Below are positions 9,826 to 21,663 of a stretch of DNA of 64,000 bases, in pieces. The notes beneath the pieces were generated by a model. It ran no database searches, was not told where the DNA came from, and saw only the letters and a list, made by a program, of their open reading frames with translations. The stretch comes from Dipodascopsis uninucleata var. uninucleata. Its lineage: Eukaryota; Ascomycota; Lipomycetes; Lipomycetales; Lipomycetaceae. The stretch is taken from contig JAJLTO010000008.1 of NCBI GenBank assembly GCA_030568195.1, positions 620,001 to 684,000 on the forward strand, read 5' to 3'. The stretch's first letter is position 1. Every line of letters begins with the position of its first letter. A program made the translations under genes and the position numbers.

Positions 9826-12800
9826 ATGATTTCATTAAGAATTAGGTCTGCAGAGACTTCAAAGGCGCTTGGCAGTTGGCCAAGTACGACTTTGCTAGCC
9901 CACACTTGTTTGCAAACTCACTCTACCCACTCTAGAGGCACTGTTGTGGCACATAGTTCATGTCGTTATTTTGGCAACAGCTTTTGGGGAGCTGTTGCTG
10001 TGCCACAGAGTGCAAGCCGCCACTCGGAAAGTGGTATAAGTGGCGGTGTACATGAGCCCTGTGTTAGGGCAAACAATGTTCGCCGTCTAGAAAAAAAATT
10101 GAGCCAGAACCAGTTTGCTTGCCAGACTATTAGGCTCTCAAGGGATCTTAACAGTAATCGAAGAGCTCTGTCAACTTCATTAAACCAGGAAGCCACGGCA
10201 GAACAGGTCAACGAAGGTTTCAAAATGACAGCAGAAATTATTAACGGAACCGAGATTGCGAAGTGAGTAACTATATGTTTTAATTATATGGATTGCACTT
10301 GCGTGTATGCAATGCTGTATAGTAAAAAAATTTTATTCGCATTTACGCTTCAGCTGTGGAGATTGGCCAGCAGTCTAAGCAAGTTTGATGCAATGGCTTT
10401 ATATTATTTTAGTTACATGCAGTATATTACAATTTTGTAATCCAATTAACGGATGACATGATTTTATTTGTGCTCTGGAGTATGATGGAGAAGCAATTGC
10501 GGGAAATGAGTCACCTAGACCTCGGTGTTTGCTTTTGAGGGGTGAAAATATACTGACAAGATACATTCTCCAGGTCAATTCGTGAATCGCTTCATGAGGA
10601 AATTAATGAAACCCAGAAAGTCAAGCCCACCTTCAAGCCCTCCTTGACTATTATCCAAGTTGGTAGCAGACCTGATTCTAGCACTTATGTTCGCATGAAA
10701 TTGAAAGCTGCACAAGAGGTATGTTTTTCTTGTGGCATGATAGTTTTTCCGATGTTTGCTAACTAGCTTGTTATATCTAGGCCAGCATTATTTGTAATCT
10801 TAAGAATTTGCCAGAGGATATCACTGAGGCCGATCTTCTCGCGGAAATTGATGCCTTGAATAATGATCCTTCTGTTCATGGTATCTTAGTTCAGTTGCCA
10901 GTTCCAGACCATATATCTGAGATTGCCGTCACTAATTCTGTCGCTGCTGAGAAGGATGTGGATGGATTCGGTCCGTTGAATGTTGGAGAGCTTGCCAAGC
11001 GAGGGGGTTCGCCACTTTTTGTTCCATGTACTCCTAAAGGTATCATGGTTCTCTTGGAAAAGGCTGGTGTTGATTTGTCTGGCAAGCGTGCCGTTGTACT
11101 AGGTCGTAGCGATATAGTCGGTAGCCCAGTTTCTTACCTTCTAAGAAATGCTGATGCGACTGTTACTGTATGCCATTCTAGAACAGCCAACTTGGAATCC
11201 TACCTTAAAGATGCAGATGTTGTCATTTCAGCTATAGGGAAGCCTCTCTTCGTTAAGGGCGAGTGGTTGAAGCCAGGTGCTGTAGTTATAGACGTCGGCA
11301 CTAACTATATTCCAGATAGTACAAAGAAGAGTGGGCAAAGGCTTGTTGGTGACGTTGATTATGATTCTGCCGTTAGCGTCGCTTCTAAGATTACACCTGT
11401 TCCTGGTGGTGTCGGCCCTATGACTGTTGCCATGCTTCTACAGAATGTTGTTGATGCCGCCAAACGTGCATTCGAGAAGCAGAGCTCTCGTCATATTACT
11501 CCTCTTGCCTTAAACATACTCGAGAAAGTCCCAAGTGATATTGCTATTTCCCGTGCTCAAAAGCCTAAGCATATCCGTGATCTTGCTCATGAGATTGGCG
11601 TTTTAGATACTGAACTGGAACTCTACGGTCCTCATAAAGCTAAGATTCAGCTTTCTTTGCTGGACCGTCTTGCTCACCGTGCGAACGGTAAGTATGTTCT
11701 TGTTACTGGTATCACTCCTACTCCTCTTGGTGAGGGTAAATCTACTACCACCGTCGGTCTTGTTCAAGCTCTTGGAGCTCATCTTGGCAAGATTGCATTT
11801 GCCAACGTTCGTCAACCAAGTATGGGTCCTACCTTTGGTATCAAGGGCGGTGCTGCTGGAGGTGGTTACTCACAAGTCATTCCTATGGAAGAATTCAACA
11901 TGCACTTGACTGGTGATATTCATGCAATTGGAGCTGCCACTAACCTTCTGGCTGCTGCGATTGATACTCGTATGTTCCACGAAAGCTCACAGAAGGATGG
12001 CCCTCTATACAAGCGACTCGTACCTACTAAGCGTGGTGTTCGCAAATTCTCACCGGTAATGATCCGTAGATTGAAGAAGCTCGGCATTGACAAGACAAAT
12101 CCTAATGATCTCACACCTGAGGAGATCAGCAAGTTTGCTAGACTTGACATTGATCCAGACACTATTACTTGGAGGCGTGTTGTCGATTGTAATGATCGTC
12201 ACTTGCGTACCATCACTATTGGCCAGGGTCCTGCTGAGAAGGGTCACAGCCGGCAAACTGGTTTTGATATCACTGTAGCTTCTGAATGCATGGCTGTTCT
12301 TGCTCTGTCTAATTCTTTGTCTGATATGCGAGAACGTCTTGGCCGCATGGTTGTTGCTAGTAGCAAGTCTGGTGAGCCAATCACTTGTGACGATATTGGA
12401 TGTGGAGGTGCATTGACGGCTTTACTCAAAGATGCGATTAAGCCTAATGTGATGCAGACCCTAGAGGGTACTCCTGTATTTGTCCACGCTGGGCCCTTCG
12501 CCAATATTTCTATTGGTGCCAACTCTGTTCTTGCTGACAAGATGGCTCTGAAGCTCGCAGGTACAGAACCTGGTGAGGATGCTACCGAGAAGTCTGGTTA
12601 TGTGGTTACTGAAGCTGGCTTCGATTTCACCATGGGCGGTGAGCGATTCTTCAACATCAAATGCAGATCATCTGGCCTCATTCCAGATGTTGTTGTTATC
12701 GTTGCTACTGTTCGTGCGCTCAAATTGCATGGTGGCGGTCCAGATGTTACTCCTGGAACTGCTCTACCAGACGTCTACCGTACAGAGGATGTTGATCTCT

Positions 12801-13420
12801 TACGTAAGGGCTGTGCTAACTTAGCTAAGCATATATCCAACGCAAAGCAGTATGGTCTCCCTGTAGTTGTTGCTGTCAATAAATTTGAGACTGACACTGA
12901 TGCTGAAATTGAAGTTATCCGTGAGGAAGCTATAAAGGCTGGTGCTGATGATGCTGTTCCAGCGAACCATTGGGCTGAGGGTGGTAAGGGTGCTGTTGCT
13001 CTTGCTGAGGCTGTTGTCAGGGCCTCCAACAAGGAGGAAGGCAAGAATTTTAAGCTTCTCTATGACACTGAGAAGAGTGCTGAGGAAAAGCTTAATATCA
13101 TTGCTCGTGAGATGTATGGTGCTGAGGGTATCGAGCTCTCTGAGCTTGCTCGTCAAAAGATTGATACCTACACCAAACAGGGATTCGGCAACTTGCCAAT
13201 TTGTGTGGCCAAGACTCAATACTCACTCTCTCACGACCCCGCGCTCAAGGGCGTTCCCACTGGATTTACCGTTCCTATCCGTGACGTCCGTGCTTCTGTA
13301 GGTGCTGGATACCTCTATGCTCTTGCTGCCGAGATCATGACAATTCCAGGTCTTCCAACTCACAGTGGATTCATGGATGTTGAGGTTACCGAAGATGGTG
13401 AAATTGAGGGCCTCTTTTAA
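9826..13420 (+). CDS. C1-tetrahydrofolate synthase, trifunctional (MIS1/ADE3-type)
   Basis: Interconverts one-carbon folates through methylene-THF dehydrogenase, methenyl-THF cyclohydrolase and formyl-THF synthetase. Exons 9826-10262, 10574-10718 and 10781-13420 give 1073 residues. The N-terminal third holds the dehydrogenase/cyclohydrolase: [13 protein letters not shown] with the catalytic Tyr and Lys, [28 protein letters not shown] and [10 protein letters not shown]. The synthetase part has the P-loop [14 protein letters not shown] and [20 protein letters not shown]. Residues 1-133 are Arg/Ser-rich, with RRALSTS as a possible presequence cleavage region. A second in-frame ATG at 10225 starts [13 protein letters not shown], where cytosolic enzymes begin, leaving 940 residues (yeast Ade3 has 946). 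Both mitochondrial and cytosolic forms could therefore come from this gene. Confidence 0.96.
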
Positions 13421-13958
13421 GTGAGCAAATACTCTCTAGCTAATTCTTTTCTTTTTAGTATTGGAAGTAATGCACCTTAGATTCAAAGATATTCCATTCA
13501 ACTGGGCAATATTTTTCTTAATCTACATATTATATTTATTGTTTAGCTGCAAGTTTGCTTTGCGAAATACGCTCTTTTTCTCTCCTTTCTAGACCATATG
13601 CTGTGCTTTGTGTTTCGAGAGAAGTTTGGGAAAAAATGTCGAAAGGCGATCTGAATGTTTTGGACGATTGACAATAGTGGTTTTTATTTTTTATTTATTT
13701 TTGTAGCCCGTTTTAATTATAGTTATTTTCAACTACTTGTACTTATTTTATTTGTCTTTTTATCTGTTAACAAAAAGTTGGGAACGATATCATTCAACTG
13801 GCGCATTGGACGACGACTTTAGAATATATAATAAAAATACTTGTGAATAAAATATACTTGTCATTAGTGCTTCCTCAAGCTACTAGTTTCCTCATTATAT
13901 TTTCTATGATATGATTTATACTGTTTACATATAGCGTAACGCAGGTTGCCTTTCCATT

Positions 13959-13966
13959 TCACGTGA
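13959..13966. promoter_or_regulatory. TCACGTGA octamer upstream of SDH2 (distal)
   Basis: Perfect palindromic octamer with the Cbf1/bHLH core. It lies about 250 bp upstream of the TATAAAA assigned to SDH2 and 55 bp from an identical octamer. Confidence 0.5.
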
Positions 13967-14013
13967 CGAGCACCATCCCTCTTGGTCAAAAGATCTACAG
14001 ATCGCATTGATAT

Positions 14014-14021
14014 TCACGTGA
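14014..14021. promoter_or_regulatory. TCACGTGA octamer upstream of SDH2 (proximal)
   Basis: Second perfect copy of the octamer, 55 bp downstream of the first. The pairing makes a functional bHLH site more likely than a single copy would. Confidence 0.5.
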
Positions 14022-14101
14022 CTAGTTTTCTATTGCCGATAGGTATAACAATAGAAATTGGGCAAGGGTGTACGTGTGATTGTCGGGTGATGTAGGTTTG
14101 G

Positions 14102-14106
14102 CCAAT
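14102..14106 (+). promoter_or_regulatory. CCAAT box
   Basis: GGCCAATCA context on the plus strand, about 105 bp upstream of the TATAAAA. CCAAT is the HAP2/3/5 complex site that activates respiratory genes in yeasts. A second CCAAT lies at 14189-14193. Function is inferred. Confidence 0.4.
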
Positions 14107-14188
14107 CACAAGAGGATTTACTAGCATATTATGTCTGGATAATGCACAGTTATGGTGTATACACTCAGTATACGGAATGATAAATTGA

Positions 14189-14193
14189 CCAAT
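14189..14193 (+). promoter_or_regulatory. CCAAT box
   Basis: Second CCAAT, in the context GACCAATGGG, 16 bp upstream of the TATAAAA. Likely a HAP-complex site by analogy with other respiratory gene promoters. Confidence 0.4.
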
Positions 14194-14208
14194 GGGATGT
14201 GATGTGTT

Positions 14209-14215
14209 TATAAAA
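14209..14215 (+). promoter_or_regulatory. TATA box, candidate for SDH2
   Basis: TATAAAA, about 650 bp upstream of the SDH2 ATG. The distance is long for a fungal leader, but it fits if the candidate 194-bp leader intron downstream is spliced out. Confidence 0.4.
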
Positions 14216-14497
14216 CTACGGCAGATGCTCGGTAGATTTCCCCGCGTGAGTATGAAAAGTAAGAGCCATAGGCTTTTTATGTGTACATTACTTGCGCTAG
14301 TATGAAGATGAACCGAGCCAACCGCTGTGCTTGAATTTTTTTTATATTTTCGATTTTTATCTCTTTCTTCTTTTTACCTAGCAGTGATATCTCTCTTCTT
14401 CACCTTGCTTTAAGAATAAATATTAGTATTCTAGTCAGCTCGATTGTGCTCACAAGAACTTCTCTTTTCTCTCGGAAGAATAAGGAATTTGAGACTG

Positions 14498-14691
14498 GTA
14501 AGCATTGTTTTTGTCCGGGCAGAAGTCAAAGTGGCTCTGGTTGGCTGGATTTCTATGCGTAAATTCGCATTTTTCTCTCCTTTATGAGGGCAAATCGTCA
14601 AAACAATATATTATTGTCGTCACATTAGTTTCAAATCAATCAGCGATTATATTGGGCGTCCATAGTACAATATTACTTGTACTTTTCGCAG
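14498..14691 (+). other. Candidate 5' UTR intron of SDH2
   Basis: A GTAAGC donor follows a leader-like stretch, and the best acceptor is a pyrimidine-rich run ending TTTTCGCAG at 14691. Splicing would remove 194 nt from the leader and would not touch the coding sequence. Inferred from splice-like signals only. Confidence 0.35.
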
Positions 14692-14866
14692 AAATTTGAA
14701 ACTGAGCTGTTGTGGTGGATGTTCGGAATAATTCTCATCTCATTCGTATCTGTAATACTAACGTAAATCCAAATTACGCAGACGCGAAGATATATACCGC
14801 AGCTCATTCCACTATAAATCACCTCACATTTGCACAAATAACAGAATAAATAGAAGCGAAAACAAA

Positions 14867-15697
14867 ATGAATGCTTACAGAGGAATCCTGAGAACGACAG
14901 GACTGTCGTCAAGAAGTGTATTGGGCGCTGGTGGTGTCAGACGAGGAATGGCCACTGCAACTGCCGATCCACCAAAGCCTTCGAAGGCTCCCCGAATGAA
15001 GAAGTTGCAGATTTATCGATGGAATCCAGACACACCAGCCGAGAAGCCAAAGATGGAGACTTTTGAGGTTGATTTGAATAATTGCGGTCCTATGATGTTG
15101 GATGCTCTGTTAAAGATCAAAAATGAACAAGACTCCACCTTAACTCTGCGACGATCTTGTCGTGAGGGTATCTGTGGCTCCTGTGCCATGAACATCAATG
15201 GAACTAATACTTTGGCCTGTTTGTGTCGTATTGATACTGATACTAGCAAGACCACTAAGGTTTATCCTCTTCCTCACATGTTTGTCGTCAAAGATTTAGT
15301 TCCGGACTTGACCCAGTTTTACAAGCAATATAAGTCAATTAAGCCTTACTTGCAGAGAGCTGAGTATCCTGCAGATGGAAAGGAGACTCTCCAGTCAATC
15401 GAAGACCGTAAGAAGCTCGATGGTTTGTATGAATGCATCTTGTGCGCTTGCTGCTCAACTTCATGTCCATCTTACTGGTGGAACCAGGCTGAGTATCTTG
15501 GACCAGCTATCTTGCTGCAGACCTATCGTTGGTTGGCTGACACCCGAGACCACGCTGCTGAGGAACGAAAGCAATTACTTCAGAATAGTATGTCTCTCTA
15601 CCGATGCCACACCATTATGAATTGTTCTAGAACCTGTCCTAAGGGTTTGAATCCAGGTCTAGCTATTGCTGAGATCAAGAAGAGCATGTCTTTTTAA
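14867..15697 (+). CDS. SDH2: Succinate dehydrogenase iron-sulfur subunit, mitochondrial
   Basis: Subunit B of respiratory complex II, which passes electrons from the flavoprotein to ubiquinone in the inner membrane. Intact single exon, 276 residues, the family length. Residues 1-28 are an Arg/Ser-rich presequence with no acidic residues, ending RRGMATATA. The 2Fe-2S ligands are in [14 protein letters not shown] and NTLAC. The 4Fe-4S and 3Fe-4S ligands are in [17 protein letters not shown] and [14 protein letters not shown]. The Pro and His positions that change in carboxamide-fungicide-resistant fungi carry the wild-type residues. Upstream CCAAT boxes and TCACGTGA sites fit respiratory control. 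Confidence 0.97.
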   Translation: MNAYRGILRTTGLSSRSVLGAGGVRRGMATATADPPKPSKAPRMKKLQIYRWNPDTPAEKPKMETFEVDLNNCGPMMLDALLKIKNEQDSTLTLRRSCREGICGSCAMNINGTNTLACLCRIDTDTSKTTKVYPLPHMFVVKDLVPDLTQFYKQYKSIKPYLQRAEYPADGKETLQSIEDRKKLDGLYECILCACCSTSCPSYWWNQAEYLGPAILLQTYRWLADTRDHAAEERKQLLQNSMSLYRCHTIMNCSRTCPKGLNPGLAIAEIKKSMSF

Positions 15698-18600
15698 AGA
15701 AAGATAGCTGGCTACATTTTTTATGTTTACTGCGCCTGTTTTCTTCCTCTGTCTATTATGTGTTCTATCATCCTTTTATTCTATCAACATTTTGACTATA
15801 GTTATTATCAAGCGTATCGGGCATCAGAATTTAAATTCTAATATCATGACTTTTCTATTGATGTTAGATAAATAATGTATTTTTTTTTCATTTCCGCATT
15901 TTGTTCATTCTTTCTCCCTATAACCTATAGCGTAAGCCTAAGTGTTCATGGGTACGTATTCCAATATATTTATGAACTCTAACGAGTCTTTTATCTCTCG
16001 TTTCGCTGTATTCAGTTCTTTTGTGTACGTCTAGTTCGTGAGTTCGTCACGAATCGTCGGTATTTCCACCATATTATTTACATATATCAACTGTTTACCG
16101 ATCCGTTTATCCTACACAATGTAGTAGGTAGTTATTCTATTGAGTTTAGGGTAGTACGTCTGCCCACTTTACGGGACAAATGAATTAGTGACGAATTTCG
16201 CGCGACCTCAATTCCATAGCGCTGTATAAACCCAGGCTGTCTGGTGCTATTCCTAGTTTAAATGGACTCTATACCAGATCTAAGTTTTATAAGCCTTCGC
16301 TGAAGCTGTCATCCTGCGCAATACCAGGACTACTCGAGACATAACAGGCAGGTGGGGGGGTACCGCAGTAATAAGAATGTGAGAGGAAATTCGTTTACTT
16401 AGATGCGAAAACTTATACCGTGCAAGCTCTTAGGTAGCTGCGTGCAGTGAACACACAGGAAGCTCGCTGAAGTATTCGTTGACGCCTAGGATATATATTT
16501 ATTATGCAGTTGTCCTTTCAGCAATAACGATTCCATAGTGTCCTGATCTACCGTGGGAGGACCGATTCGAGCCGCGTTGCTAACGGCTCGAATACATGTG
16601 ACCAGCAATCTAAAATACTAGCTTGACGATTGTTCCCGTTGTCCGCTGGATATATGGAAGGATCACAGCTGGAGCTAAGTGTTTGACGGTAGAACAGCTG
16701 ATTTTTGTAGCTTTGTAGCTGTCATAGCCTGAATGAATTCATGGATACGTGATAGAATTAGCATGGGTTAGTTCTAATTACAATGTGAACACCATAGAAA
16801 CCACTACTGAAATAGTTTCTGCGTCAAATATTGAGTCTGCCGATAAATTGCTAAAAGCAGGCCTAAAAGCTAATGACTACCTATGGGTTCCGGTTGCGTG
16901 GCTAGCCGACAGCTCTCACGTCTATTACTACGCCATCCGAAGTAAAATGGAACAAAGTCCTTTGACATACTTTTCCATTTTCCCGGGATGACAGGGCATT
17001 GTACGAAAGAATTGGGTTTCTCGCACTGTATGTTGCCTTGACAACACAATGCATACAATATGGCTGCTATCATCCATCTACGAGGAGCTCCTACAAGTAC
17101 TACATTGCCATATACTTAAGATCGCGGAGAAGTGCATATGACGATAGGCAAAATATAATGACAAATATGCAGAAAGTACGTAGCGCATAAATCTATGAAG
17201 TAAACTTCCTATTATGAAAATGATGCAATAGAACCTTAAGGATATTGCCGAACAGCTTCGCGAACGATTTAGCCTCGAAGACCAAAAGAAAAGTCCCCGA
17301 GAACGATCATAACTACATCCGAAAAGCTCATAACATATAAGTAAGAAATAAGAACCTCTTCTCTGAATAAAAGGAGACAATATACAAAGCAATATTGTCC
17401 AGATCAAAGTAGCCGGACGAAAGGCTCTTGCAGGAGACATGTAAGGGTGGCTAACCGGAATCCGAGAGAGACCCGACAATGATCTCTGTCGCGGCAAAGA
17501 AGCGGGGATGGGTATTGCTTTATACTAAATAGAATAAATTCCGCGACAAAATTCGTATAACAAGCTCAGCAGTGGCTTCTCTAGAAAGGTACACTATTGT
17601 CTTATGCCTACTAAAATGGCAGTCTACGCTCAGGATCTTGGTTTTTGATGGCAGCACTATAACAAAGCCCGCATAGCAGGTTAGCAGATACTGTTAACAA
17701 TATCATTACAACGTCAAGTTTTTTACAATATCAGAGCTATATCATTGGCTATACAAGTAGGACTCGCGAGCCGAGTATCAGGAAGCCGATATTGTGTACT
17801 CGCAGATACTAGAGTGGACAGAAAACTGACTTCATTATTTTGATCTAATTTCATTAAGGCAGTCGGATAACTGTTTGCAGGCGAGAAGATAACCGGCCTT
17901 TTGTTTTATTTAAAGTATACGACTCTGGAGTACACAGCCAGCAGAAACATTTCAAGCATAGTGTGACGCACAAAAAAATCCTAGGACCGTCAAGCTTGTT
18001 AGAACTGCTCATTTTTATCTGTTAATGGTGAACTGTGTAAGCAGAGCAAGCCATTATTCCCTGCTTAGTTACGAAGAAAACATTACGTAATAGCAGCTTT
18101 CAGCAGACTACAGCATCTAGTGTTAGAGCGGCCCGTACGTCGTTTGAAAATAATTACTGCAGTCCATACTCTGAAATTGCAAGTTTATTTTATATTACTT
18201 GCTAATTCACTTCTGAGGAAGCTATTTTCGAGGGTTGACGTAGTATAGTAATGACTCTTACATCCTCAATTTAACTGAGGACGGTTGAAAGTTGGCCGAT
18301 TACGCTCTTAAAAGTCGCCGATAAAATAATAGCACTGACCCAAAAAATTTTTCTCCTCCATCTTTCTCTCTACAGATATATTCCCTTTTACGAAGCAAAG
18401 AAAGCAATTAACAGATTAATTATTTGTTTAAAGATTTGCTCTTACGGCTCTTCTAGCTTTATTTTAATTTTGGAATTGATTATATATCTATTGGCTCGGT
18501 TTAAAAAAGAAACGGTAGTTTCTCGGTTGATTGGTCGAATCAGATATAGCCGGATAACCCGTCTTAGCAACATCAAACACAGCAGACTCTCTAGTTACCA

Positions 18601-18920
18601 GGGTACATTATATAGACCTGTCTATAGAGTAATTCTTAGGGAATCAAATAGTGGTGATCGTCTGTTTGCAGCATCTCTTGGATATCGAGTGAATATAGCT
18701 GGCTATACACCATATTATCGGTACTCGGGATTTCTTCATCACTCAAGTCAATAAAGGTAAAAGGAAAAATCAACACAAATGTTAATTAAAGTAAATTAGG
18801 AAATACGATTTCCGAAAACGCATGCTTCCTATTCTAACAACAACGTTCTTTTTTAACATATAGTTCAAGCTTTATTTTAGTTCCCTCTATTCTCTGAGCT
18901 ATTAGTATTTAATTATAAAA
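15698..18920. other. Long intergenic stretch without a recognised gene
   Basis: About 3.2 kb between SDH2 and the NADP-IDH gene, both on the plus strand. The longest frames (a minus-strand one near 17.1-17.5 kb and a plus-strand one near 18.5-18.75 kb) have no family features and read like chance frames. A perfect hairpin at 16565-16593 is listed separately. No tRNA was found. It could hold a noncoding transcript or an unrecognised short-exon gene. Confidence 0.5.
16565..16593. repeat. Perfect 10-bp inverted repeat with 9-nt spacer
   Basis: ATTCGAGCCG, then nine bases, then its exact reverse complement CGGCTCGAAT. The inner edges form an everted CCG-N9-CGG arrangement, a layout some Zn2Cys6 regulators can bind. 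It could equally form a hairpin. Function unknown. Confidence 0.8.
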
Positions 18921-21663
18921 ATGGCATCTCTCGCACTTGCACGCAGATCTTGTTGTCGGGCTCCCTTTTCTTCGTCCACTTCATTTTCTTCTTCTTTTGC
19001 ACCAACTTCGTGTTTTAATTCTATTGTTAATAGATCAACTCCAGTCTCATATCAATTTACCATGGCTGCTAGATGTAAGTAAATTTTCGTGTGTAGGATT
19101 GGTGGTTTAATGGTAGAGTAATTAATACTGCTGTTGCTTCTGCTACTCTTTGTGGAGACTGCTCGGAGAGCCTTCATTGCTTTATGATAATATGGAATTT
19201 ATATGCAATATGACTAGTTTATGGTCCTGTGTTTTTTACTACATTTGTGTAATTGACAAGACTAGCAAAGTATGAGCGTACATTTGAGTGAAAGTTTTAG
19301 CGTACTAGAGATGTATGGTGGGGAGAACCGGGCTGTTCAGCCCTACTAAAGATCTGATATAAAGTGATTCTTGTTATTCAAGAGTTGCGGTAAATTCATT
19401 AATAAACCTATTGAATTACTCAGCAAGCTGCAGTTGTTTTTTTGGCTGCTATTGCCGGCATGATCGGCTATTGGTCTGAATCGAATGCTCTCCTCTATCT
19501 ACACGATCCTATCGGCTGAACGTCACTGCGACTATATGGTTTATTTAGCAAAGGCCCACTATCTTTATAGCGGTTCTCACCTTTTAATGCTACTATATTG
19601 TTCTGCGAGAGTCTTTTCTCAGAAATGCGGTCAGTTATGGGAACATTTCGTGGTGTTGATGGATACATGGTTATGATTTGTCATGCTACCTGAAATTTAC
19701 AAGGTTGTGATTTTTGCGTTGACTGCACACTATGTTTTTGTGCCGAGGATTTACCGAAACAGTATCAGATCACGACTTTCCTAGTACAAGAGGCATGACC
19801 CCACTATATTTCTGCTATCATTAGCGTTTTTTACACTCGTTTTGAAATTCCTCGCAGATAAATCTGTATAACCTTTTTTTCCCATGTGGAAATTACACAT
19901 GGTCGTTTGTTTTTACAAATTTTCTCTCTTACAGTTTACTCCGCAAGTGATTTTCGATATGCCTATATAGGTTCATATTTTGAGGGTTCTGTATCGCTCT
20001 GCTATAATTGGTTTTATAGCCATATCAGGGTCAGGGCAATGTAACTTTCGCGGGCGCTAATTATAAGATTGCTTTTTCTTTGATGTTCCCCCGCGTTTTT
20101 CTCCGGATGGCTTGTTGTACTGGCATCCGACGAGGGTGTTCCGACCGGCTCCCACTTACGTTTGTCAGCTGCTTAATATTCATTAACGCACCCTTCGTGG
20201 CGCTTAGATAAAGAGCTGTGAAAGTGGGAAAGCAAGGTTGCAGGACAGGGGTGTTTAATTTTATGAGCGTCTTTTTTTAGCAGATGCTTGGGAATATGGA
20301 AGTTGCACCGAATAGAGATAGTCTTATGGATGGCAGTAGCAGCAGTTGTATTGATGGAATTGAGGAAACGACTATAGATTTAAGATATGGTGGTGAAAAT
20401 ATTAACTAATCTTTGTGTTTAGTGTCGACTAAGATCAAGGTCAAGAATCCTATCGTCGAGCTTGATGGTGATGAGATGACCAGAATTATCTGGCAGTCTA
20501 TCAAGGACAAGCTTGTCTTGCCTTACTTAGATGTTGACCTTAAGTACTATGATCTTGGCATTGAGTACAGAGACCAGACTGATGATAAGGTCACTGTTGA
20601 TGCTGCTGAAGCCATTTTGAAGTACCAGGTTGGTGTTAAGTGTGCTACCATCACACCAGACGAGGCTCGTGTTAAGGAGTTCCATCTTAAGAAGATGTGG
20701 CTTTCCCCTAACGGTACCATCCGTAACATCCTTGGTGGAACTGTTTTCCGTGAGCCAATCGTTATTCCAAGTATTCCGCGACTTGTTCCAGGATGGACTC
20801 AACCAATTATTATCGGTCGACATGCTCATGGTGATCAGTACAAGGCAACTGACACTCTTATTCCTGGTCCTGGTAAGCTAGAGCTTACTTTTACTCCGGC
20901 TGATGGTTCCGCACCACAGACTCAGACTGTTTTTAACTTCAAGGGATCTGGTATTGGCCTTGCTATGTACAACACTGATGAGTCTATTGAGGGTTTCGCA
21001 CATGCATCTTTCAAACTTGCTCTTCAGAAGAAGTATCCTCTCTATATGTCTACGAAGAACACCATCTTGAAGAAGTATGATGGTCGATTTAAGGATATTT
21101 TCCAGGATATCTATGAGAAGGAATATAAAGCTGATTTCGAGGCGGCTGGTATCTGGTATGAGCATCGTTTGATTGACGACATGGTCGCCCAGATGATCAA
21201 GTCTAAGGGTGGTTTCATTGTTGCTATGAAAAACTACGATGGTGACGTCCAATCCGATATTGTTGCACAGGGTTTTGGTTCTCTTGGTTTGATGACTTCT
21301 GTTCTCATTTCTCCTGATGGAAAGACTTTCGAGTCTGAAGCTGCCCACGGTACTGTTACTCGTCACTACCGTGAACACCAGAAGGGTAACGAGACCTCTA
21401 CCAACTCGATTGCTTCTATTTTTGCATGGACTCGTGGTATCGAGCAGCGTGGAAAACTTGATGACACTCCAGAGGTTGTGGAATTCGCTAAGAACCTCGA
21501 GGCTGCTACTATTGATGCTGTTAACGTAGATGGTATCATGACTAAGGATCTTGCTCTTGCTCAGGGAAAGAAGGAGCGCTCAGCTTATGTCACAACTGAG
21601 GAATTCATTGATGCTGTCGCCGCTCGTCTCCAGAAGACTTACGATGCTAAGTCTAGCTTGTAA
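18921..21663 (+). CDS. NADP-dependent isocitrate dehydrogenase, possibly dual-targeted
   Basis: Converts isocitrate to 2-oxoglutarate with NADPH. Exons 18921-19074 and 20423-21663 give 464 residues. Exon 1 encodes an Arg/Ser-rich, acid-free leader ([19 protein letters not shown]) and, at residue 48 (19062), a second in-frame ATG starting MAAR just before the splice. From there the product is 417 residues, the size of cytosolic enzymes. Exon 2 has the family motifs [57 protein letters not shown] and [14 protein letters not shown]. The 1348-bp intron is by far the longest in the window and may contain regulatory DNA. The two starts suggest mitochondrial and cytosolic forms from one gene. Confidence 0.95.

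Larger units (their letters stand above)
13421..14866. promoter_or_regulatory. SDH2 upstream region
   Basis: About 1.4 kb between C1-THF synthase and SDH2, with no coding sequence seen. It contains two TCACGTGA octamers, two CCAAT boxes, a TATAAAA and a possible 5' UTR intron, in that order toward SDH2. This is a plausible promoter for a respiratory gene. Individual elements are listed separately. Confidence 0.55.

Noticed and set aside
10891-13301. Long opposite-strand and shifted frames over the C1-THF synthase
   Set aside because: Shadows of a strongly codon-biased real gene; no independent motif.
17078-17497. 139-codon minus-strand frame
   Set aside because: Irregular composition (Arg/Ser/Cys/Ile-rich), no motif, no supporting splice or promoter context; typical chance frame in a gene-free stretch.
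19095-19135. tRNA-Gly-like sequence (GGATTGGTGGTTTAATGGTAGA) inside the NADP-IDH intron
   Set aside because: The 5' part resembles a D-arm, but anticodon stem, T-arm and acceptor stem do not follow, so it is at most a chance match or remnant.
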